From Scleropages formosus (taxonomy: Eukaryota; Chordata; Actinopteri; Osteoglossiformes; Osteoglossidae), in contig NC_041826.1 in NCBI RefSeq assembly GCF_900964775.1, forward strand, positions 23,836,612 through 23,900,611: a DNA stretch of 64,000 nucleotides. Direction: 5' to 3'. Below are positions 46,001 to 64,000 of this stretch, in pieces. The notes beneath the pieces were generated by a model. The model saw nothing but the letters and a program-made list of their open reading frames with translations, did not search any database and had not been told where the DNA came from. Both the position numbers and the translations under genes were made by a program. Positions within the stretch are counted from its first letter, which is position 1; each line of letters opens with the position of its first letter.

Positions 46001-47690
46001 AACGCAAAGAACAGTACAGCCGAGGGACTGGAAAGAGATTCATTTACTGAGGAACGCATTTGATGTCACGTGTATGACAGCTCATCCGCGCACGACCGGG
46101 TCTCGGGTCACCGAGTACGGGATTGACCGGGCGGCCCAGCGCGCCACGCTCTTGTTTTCATCACTGTTTTCCAGAATTTTCAAGAAAAAAATCGTCAAAG
46201 TTGAGCAGAACTCATTAAAAAACACTTTTAAAGTGATTTACTTACAGATAAAACAGCAAATATATTATTAGAAATGCAGATTTGACAAGAAGTGTTATAA
46301 AAGCCATATGACAAAACACAGACTTTACAGGTGTCCGCTTCATTGTCTTTTTCAATTATTTTGTTACAGCATTGTATGAATGTATTACCCAAATAGTTCG
46401 TATCATACCAAAATGATGCAAGTGATACATTGGAATGAGCGGTCAATCTTATGACTGGACCCCTCCCCCCCCCCGCCCACTGAACTGGACTCAGTGACCA
46501 TTAGCCTGTTTATGGTCGATTCATAATTTCAGTTCTCCTTCTACTTGTACATGTTTCTCCTGTACTGTAATTCTGTATCGGTGGCCTGTCGCCTTCCAAG
46601 GCTAAACACTGTAACTTGTTCACTGAGGCATTTGCTGTATTTCACTACTCAGTGCCGTACTCTGGTACTCTGGTACTTTCAAGCTGAGAAGCATCACATC
46701 CAGTAAGTGAACACGGTTTTCGGAATACGAGGCCGAACTTTTGCGTTCACGGCAAACAAGGTTTGAAGGAGTAGCTGATGCTAATATGCTAATATGCTAA
46801 AATGCTAATAGCTGATGCTGATGCTGATGCTCAACTCTCCAACAACGGTTGTCCGTGGAAGTGCTAGCGTAAAAACGAGACGCAAACGCTCTTTTGCTGC
46901 GTGGCCTCATGTTTGCATCGAGCTTCACTCTGCGCTCTGGATGCCTTCTGTCTGTGGGCAGGAAGTGCACGAGTGCCTTAACGTTTCAGCAGAATTCACT
47001 GCGAAGCACATCCGCCGAGGCGGCCGCAGACCGAACGAGCGGAAGGACCGATCGCCTCTAAGATTCATAAGATTTCAGCGAGGCGCTAACAGCAGTGAGT
47101 GTTTCATTGTCGTTCCAAAATTCCCAGGAAACCTTGAACTCGAGGATTTTTCTCCGAGCTCATTTTCTGGAAAAAGCGAGAAAAAAGGAGCTTTAGCACT
47201 TTTTTTCCCCTCTTTGCTTCTTGCGTCTTGTTCAGCAAGGTGTCGTTGAGGCTTCCGAGCAGTAAAGCGTGTGTTCCTTATCCTCTGGGTTTGCTGAAGG
47301 TCACACTTTTTGCCACTTTGCTGCTAAACACGTGGCGTTGCTGAGTGCAGGAGGTCATTGGGAGAAATACCGCTGAACTGACACCTGATTTATTTGCTCT
47401 CCCTCTTGAGAATCACAGGTGTTAACAGCTGAACCGGTTTCGGACTTTGACTGAATTTTTGGACTTCATTATGTTCTGATAATTATTTTGATCGCTCGGT
47501 GTGAAATTCAGCCATACGCTGAGTCGGGGGAAATGCACTTTGTGTGTCGGGGGAAGGTGTGGTCCTCAGAGTAGGAAGTCACAAGTGGAAGTTGGTGTGT
47601 CGCTGACACGTTGGTCTCGACTTTCTCCATCAGCTTAGTCGTGCTCCAGGAGAGAATGTTGATCGGAGCTCCGTGTGATTTGCTGGACTT
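46000..47690. other. psd4 upstream region, no exon recognised
   Basis: A plus-strand frame of about 144 codons at 46815-47249 has no recognisable domain and no splice logic tying it to psd4. A short run of AATATGCT-type repeats lies at 46780-46830. Confidence 0.35.
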
Positions 47691-47698
47691 GGCGAGAC

Positions 47699-47763
47699 CA
47701 TGGCAAGTGAACCAGCAGTGAGACCCAAGATGGAACGCTTTGCCGCTGAGAAGGAGGAAGTCT
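47699..47763 (+). promoter_or_regulatory. Possible upstream ORF before psd4
   Basis: ATG at 47699 in a strong context (GACCATGG) opens a 21-codon frame ending at 47763, 70 bases before the chosen psd4 start and in another frame. It could reduce translation of psd4 if it is in the leader. A wrong exon model is the other explanation. Confidence 0.35.
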
Positions 47764-47832
47764 GAAAGTCAGCCTCGCGCCCAGTTTCCTCTGCTCTTGC
47801 GTTTGCCGGTGGACTCGGTGAAAGAGGACGAC

Positions 47833-61185
<13,353 letters not shown>

Positions 61186-61646
61186 GCGCCGTTGTCGCTC
61201 GGCCTTGGCCCGCATCCCCAGAGTTCGGTTCCCCTTTTCCCTCTGCGGTGGGACAAGGTTTCCGCACACGTGTCCCGTGGCGATGAGGTTCACGCCAAGT
61301 CAAGGACCGGCCAACACGTCCAGTATCTCTTTCATCATATCTTCATTTTCACGCGGTACTTTTGTTATTCTTTCAAGCTCACGTACGAACGTAGATTAGA
61401 AATGACTTCTGACTCGTTCAGCGAACCAGAAAGGAGTGAATGTTTTCGAGGCAAAGTGGAATTTCGAACCTGTCAATCTCGCCACGAGGTCGTGCCATTT
61501 CGCAGCGCCGGGAAATGAAGGTCCACCTGTTGTGCCGCGGTCCTGAGCCCTGGGCTGTGCAACTTTATCCATTATTAATTCCACTAATAATATCCTTTAT
61601 TAATCAAGTCCCTGTTTAGTGTAACTGTTGCATGTGAAAGCCATGC

Positions 61647-61652
61647 AATAAA
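61647..61652 (+). terminator. psd4 poly(A) signal, proximal
   Basis: AATAAA 462 bases after the psd4 stop. Confidence 0.5.
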
Positions 61653-62068
61653 CGTCCCCCCCACATATTGTACAAGAACCGGTTTTAATAGAAAATTTTA
61701 TATGTACGCTGTATCACGTACAATGGGACCGACCCGGAACCAGAGCGCCCAAGAACCCTCTTATGGCAGATTCCTTGTCCAATTGTTAGACAAGTGAAAT
61801 ATGTCTGAACGTGTATGTATATCACTGCAGTCATCCACAGTATTTCTAACATTGACATGTGTTTGTAGGTGTGATGTTTCGGTGAGGTCTCCTTCAAAGT
61901 ATTCGGGTTTAAAATTTTGGAATTTTCAGGGTAAATTATGAATAGCGTACATGTGTTCATATTTATTGTTCGTGCTGCTTTTTTGGAGATGAGCAGGATG
62001 CAGAGGACCTGGCGTCACGTTACGTAATGATTTATACTGTACTTTGCTTTAAATAATGTTGTTTATGC

Positions 62069-62074
62069 AATAAA
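62069..62074 (+). terminator. psd4 poly(A) signal, distal
   Basis: AATAAA 884 bases after the psd4 stop, in an AT-rich context. Confidence 0.4.
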
Positions 62075-62768
62075 TAGCCCGCTGCTTCAGTTAGTAACTC
62101 CCGTACATTTTCCAGGTGCTCTGCAGCATATTTTCAGCACATGCAGACACATTTAGGTAATGAAGAATTTTTTAAAAATAAACATTTTTTTTTGGAAATG
62201 TTTGCATTGTGTTTTTAGCTTCTGTTCTTCTTTAAAAAGAAATGTTGTTCTAAAGCCTAAAGGACACTCATTAACAGTCATCTTCACCGTCCAGTTGTCT
62301 TAATTTAGCTAAATTAATTTGCTATGAAGAACACAGAGAATAGACCTAGAAATAGGCAAGACTTCCTATTTCTTTTACATTATAAAGTCCGCATAAACAT
62401 TACAAACATATCACAATACATATTTGTATTTCAAAAAAACTACTTGTTCATTGGTCAGACAAATCCAGCCATCAAGCCTGATGTTTCAGTTAGTGGGGGG
62501 TAATAAAATACTGCTGTTAATTAATCCTCATCTTCCCTCTCCAGTAGTTCTGGGGGTTGGTTGGAAAGACATTACATTCAAGTTCTCCTCTTGTATTCCA
62601 GAAAGGTCTAGGCCATCAGGTAGGTGTTCTCACAGATTTCCAGTAGCCGCAGGCCTGAGGATCCCACAGGAGGCTTTTCCAGGTGCCTCGCAGGTATCCC
62701 ACAACAGGCCATCTTGCTCAGGATTCATTTTTCGTCCTGGATTGAAGCTCTTGGGAGGAAACGAGTAC

Positions 62769-62977
62769 CACACACACGTTGTCTGAACCGCTCGTCCCCA
62801 CACGGGGTCGTGGCAAACCAGAGCCTAACCCGGTAACACAGGGCATAAGGCTGGAGGGGGAGGGGACACACCCAGGACAGGATGCCAGTCCCTCACAAGG
62901 CACCTCCAGCGGGACTCGAACCCCAAACCTGCTGGAGAGCAGGACCCAGACCAACCCACTGCACCACCGCACCCCCT
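62769..62977 (-). repeat. SINE family A with target-site duplication
   Basis: Minus copy with a short (CA)n at its 3' end (left). AAACGAGTACCA at 62759-62770 and AAATGAGTACCA at 62981-62992 flank it. Confidence 0.87.
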
Positions 62978-62999
62978 GTGAAATGAGTACCAGGTGCGG

Positions 63000-64000
63000 C
63001 CAATTCCTAAGAGCAAGAACTTTAAAAAGTCAGAGTGGACACTGCGCTCCTTTTCAAACATTTTTTTAATTTGCTGTTCTTCGGGAGAATAAAAGTGGCT
63101 GGAGGGAACGTAGCGTGTTAAGTCCAAGTCAGAACTTTTGGGATTGTTTTTGCGACAGAATTGAAGTGAATTGAGGGCAAAATTGAGAGCTTTATGTTAA
63201 CGGTGTAAGTAGAGCTGTTTTCCTGCACTCTTTTACTAGAACCTCAGCGAGTGTTTTTAAAAGCAAGGCCGGTCGCTTGCGGCTCGGCAAGAGACTCGGG
63301 CAGGACCCGGGTGCCCCGCAGCACGTCTTTCAACAGAATAGGGTTCGTTGTAGACCAACACGGGCAGGAGCAGCAACAGCGCAAAGCGTCGTCCTCCAGT
63401 CGTCCCTCAGTCGTCCCTCATCCCCTTTCTCTGCTCGCTCCCACATTCCTGATGCGTGAAAGCGGCGCAGCGCAAACCAAGTTTACAGGCCACAGACACA
63501 GAGGAGCTAGAAGCACCAGAAGTACTAGATGTTGCAGCGGAGACATGAGCTCCTGCTAGAACACAAGTGGAACCGACAAATATCCGGGATCCTGGTTTGC
63601 GATGCTTCGTGGAGCCGCGGTCATTGTGTTGAACAGTGCCGGGGACGAGGGTGAAACGCCGGTAGGTGGTGTTGTAACGCGTTTTTTTTACTCTGGTATT
63701 TACACCATCTTTACGTTTCAGTTTTACTTTGTTCTACAGTGGGGGGGGTGACTGCCTCTTATGGAGACCATCCATCAAGGGGTCCCAGGTGGACCGTGGT
63801 ACTAAGGTATTAATGTCACACAGAGCAGTTGAGTACAGAAGAAGTAAATGGCAACTTGTGAACTGCATCATTAAACTTTTAATGTAAAGGGGAAAAAAAA
63901 GTAAAATAACCAAAAAAAACAAATAACAGCGTCCGGTGATGTGTAAACTGCCCAGTTGGTGATGTTCACAGGTACGCGGGGAGCACCATGAACTCAAGCC
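63000..64000. other. Right edge, no gene identified
   Basis: Overlapping short open frames on both strands without recognisable domains. At the very edge the minus strand reads LEFMVLPAYL and then a stop, which could be the last codons of a minus-strand gene beyond the window. Ten residues are not enough to decide. Confidence 0.3.

Larger units (their letters stand above)
61186..62090 (+). other. psd4 3' UTR
   Basis: This follows the stop codon and contains two AATAAA signals, at 61647-61652 and 62069-62074. The first, after GCCATGC, has a C-rich then T-rich downstream context and is the likelier main site. The second would give a 0.9 kb 3' UTR. Confidence 0.55.

Noticed and set aside
46815-47249. 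Plus frame of 144 codons upstream of psd4
   Set aside because: No domain, starts in a local ATGCTGATGC repeat, and no phase-compatible join to psd4 was found.

Overview
The window looks like ray-finned fish nuclear DNA. It carries vertebrate multi-exon genes with short introns, many tRNA-derived SINEs, degraded Tc1-like DNA transposons and dense (TG)n microsatellites. The dominant SINE has a tRNA-like head and a (TG)n tail, and reminds me of osteoglossomorph (bonytongue) genomes; that placement is from memory. I saw no LTR retroelement, CRISPR array, RNA gene or microbial feature.

Layout. 1-2.6 kb: no gene placed, one plus-strand poly(A) signal. 2.7-5.8 kb (-): last three coding exons of the copper importer slc31a1. 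6-11.7 kb: SINEs and simple repeats. 11.8-13.3 kb (-): hdhd3. 14.6-15.9 kb: CpG-rich spacer between divergent hdhd3 and coq4. 15.9-19.2 kb (+): coq4. 20.4-24.2 kb (-): trub2, tail-to-tail with coq4. 24.7-29.2 kb: intergenic DNA, a possible conserved non-coding block and a likely entpd8 promoter. 29.2-36.0 kb (+): entpd8. 36-38.5 kb: repeats. 38.5-42.3 kb (-): a two-exon, ten-finger C2H2 zinc-finger gene. 42.3-47.8 kb: repeats and a CpG-rich block. 47.8-61.2 kb (+): psd4. 61.2-64 kb: psd4 3' UTR, one SINE, and no gene I can name.

The genes do not form one pathway. COQ4 works in coenzyme Q assembly and TRUB2 modifies mitochondrial mRNA, so both are mitochondrial. SLC31A1 imports copper, ENTPD8 hydrolyses extracellular nucleotides, PSD4 activates ARF6, HDHD3 is a HAD-family hydrolase, and the zinc-finger protein is probably a DNA-binding regulator. 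The human counterparts of five genes lie on 9q (SLC31A1 and HDHD3 on 9q32, COQ4 and TRUB2 on 9q34.11, ENTPD8 on 9q34.3). PSD4 lies on 2q13 beside PAX8. The window is therefore a rearranged piece of an old linkage group.

Exon coordinates were read from splice consensus and reading phase. For hdhd3, trub2, entpd8, the zinc-finger gene and psd4 the phases close over the whole model, which supports it strongly. The first exons of slc31a1 and coq4 are the weak points. I found no convincing undescribed system. The best leads are a trub2 acceptor whose pyrimidine tract is a (TG)n array, a GC donor in entpd8, the coq4/trub2 orientation, and target-site duplications showing that the main SINE brings its own (TG)n tail.
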